From Heterostelium album PN500 (taxonomy: Eukaryota > Evosea > Eumycetozoa > Acytosteliales > Acytosteliaceae): DNA of 64,000 bases. The position numbers and the translations under genes are program-made. This document shows, piece after piece, positions 62,001-64,000 of this stretch (the first letter of the stretch is position 1; each line of letters opens with the position of its first letter). The stretch spans positions 1,302,001 to 1,366,000 of the forward strand of contig NW_008805068.1 of NCBI RefSeq assembly GCF_000004825.1. The letters are read 5' to 3'. The notes under the pieces were generated by a model that had not been told where the DNA came from, ran no database searches, and saw nothing but the letters and a program-made list of their open reading frames with translations.

Positions 62001-62651
62001 TCAATTCCAATTGATGGTGTTCCAGTTTGATGATGTTTGTGATTGCTTAAAGTCTAAATCTGTAAATACTCTATCGCTGTACGCAACCACATTGTAAGCT
62101 TCACCAATAACTTCAATCAATGAAATAATCTTTTTATCTACATCTGCAATGCTATCGTTCTCATCGGATGATGCTAAAATAATAGAGATCTCTAATGAGT
62201 GAATTTGAAATACAACCATCATTTGAAAAATATACTTACCTCTAACAGAAACACTAATCTTTAATTGTAATGACGATGTCTTTAGTTTACTTAGATGCTC
62301 TTGGAATTTGATTTTAGCTTTACCGTCTGGAACACTTTGAAGTGCCTGTGTGACATCGGTGTTTAATTGAGTGGCTACATCGGAGAGGCTACGAACACAA
62401 TGAATCATAGCGGATCTCGATGAATTGTTCAACGAATCACCAAGACCAGAGAGATGCTCTGCAAACTTTTGTAGTTGTCCAACTGTTTTGGTTTTAGTTG
62501 TATTCTGAACAAAAGGTATCTTTAAAGCTGGAATCTCAGAGTTATCTTCATCTTCCTCTGCTACATTTGTTTCAATACAATAACCAAGATCTTCAATCAC
62601 CTTTTCAATGATTGATTTTAACTTTGGATAATCTGTAAATGATGTTGTCAT
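62001..62651 (-). CDS. Helical hypothetical protein (about 194 aa)
   Basis: Two exons, complement of join 62001..62173, 62240..62651. The intervening 66 bp has perfect splice signals (GTAAGTATA...TTATTTTAG) yet is a multiple of three with no stop, so it would also read through as 22 extra hydrophobic residues. Splicing gives a mostly helical acidic protein: LKSIIEKVIEDLGYC, QLQKFAEHLSGLGDSLNN, LSDVATQLNTDVTQALQSV and KKIISLIEVIGEAYNVV, suggesting a helix bundle. No membrane segment or signal peptide. Family not recognised. Confidence 0.65.
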   Translation of the reverse strand: MTTSFTDYPKLKSIIEKVIEDLGYCIETNVAEEDEDNSEIPALKIPFVQNTTKTKTVGQLQKFAEHLSGLGDSLNNSSRSAMIHCVRSLSDVATQLNTDVTQALQSVPDGKAKIKFQEHLSKLKTSSLQLKISVSVRGKYIFQMMVVFQIHSLEISIILASSDENDSIADVDKKIISLIEVIGEAYNVVAYSDRVFTDLDFKQSQTSSNWNTINWN

Positions 62652-62890
62652 AGCTAATATTAAACTTTATTTTATATTATAATACAAACAAACAAAAATA
62701 AATAAAGTAAATAAATAAATAAGTAAATAAATAAATGAAAATTTCAATTGATCTAATCGGAGTTATTGTGTGTTGTTTTTTTGATCAAACTGTTTGTTTT
62801 AACAACACCCACTTTCATCAGAATTAAAAATTTCAAATAAAAACATGATTGATCAGGGTGGTATGTTTAATTAATTAATAATTATGTATT

Positions 62891-64000
<1,110 letters not shown>

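Overview
The window looks like nuclear chromosomal DNA from a dictyostelid social amoeba. The evidence is: very AT-rich gaps full of A and T runs, short GTAAGT/GTATGT...AG introns (about 60-200 bp), compact genes on both strands, long AAT/CAA repeats coding for poly-Asn and poly-Gln, and proteins that fit Amoebozoa. Exons are less AT-rich than I would expect for Dictyostelium discoideum, so another dictyostelid (Polysphondylium, Cavenderia or Heterostelium type) is more likely; that is inference. Exon boundaries were joined by eye, using reading-frame continuity across GT...AG introns and protein family sense.

Layout. 0-8 kb: the 3' part of a PP2C-like gene, a small secreted Cys-rich peptide, and a zinc-finger plus transposase-like gene followed by a Tudor-like frame. 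8-14 kb: tRNA-Leu(CAA) with a retroelement-tail-like repeat downstream, a second Cys-rich secreted peptide, a Gfo/Idh/MocA oxidoreductase, a PC4/Sub1 protein with a mitochondrial-looking N-terminus, and a His-rich mini-protein whose first coding exon is a lone ATG. 14-24 kb: cytosolic NADP isocitrate dehydrogenase, a POLE3-like histone-fold protein, NAD kinase, an STMP1-like micropeptide and a CAT-type amino acid permease. 24-34 kb: a J-domain/multi-membrane/MYND protein, a Cho2-type phosphatidylethanolamine methyltransferase, and a large protein joining a VIT-like N-terminus to a PP2C phosphatase. 34-48 kb: condensin subunit CAP-G, an acyl-CoA oxidase with a PTS2 signal, and a UBR1-type N-recognin. 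48-64 kb: an initiator tRNA-Met, a single-pass membrane microprotein, a REXO4-type exonuclease, DCAF4, a long LRR protein, a PH-domain protein, a 3.4 kb gene-free stretch, a helical unknown, and the C-terminal half of a Prp43/DHX15 helicase running off the end.

Most genes are unrelated housekeeping loci with no operon logic. Two close head-to-head pairs may share promoters (POLE3/NAD kinase, 300 bp; CHO2 and the DnaJ/MYND gene are instead tail to tail). NADP isocitrate dehydrogenase and NAD kinase are neighbours that both bear on NADPH supply. The most interesting non-coding signal is the shared layout 3' of both tRNA genes: a GC palindrome about 25 bp away, then an 89%-identical 66 bp block ending in an A-tail about 115-140 bp away. 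The most interesting proteins are the VIT-like/PP2C fusion and the J-domain/MYND fusion.
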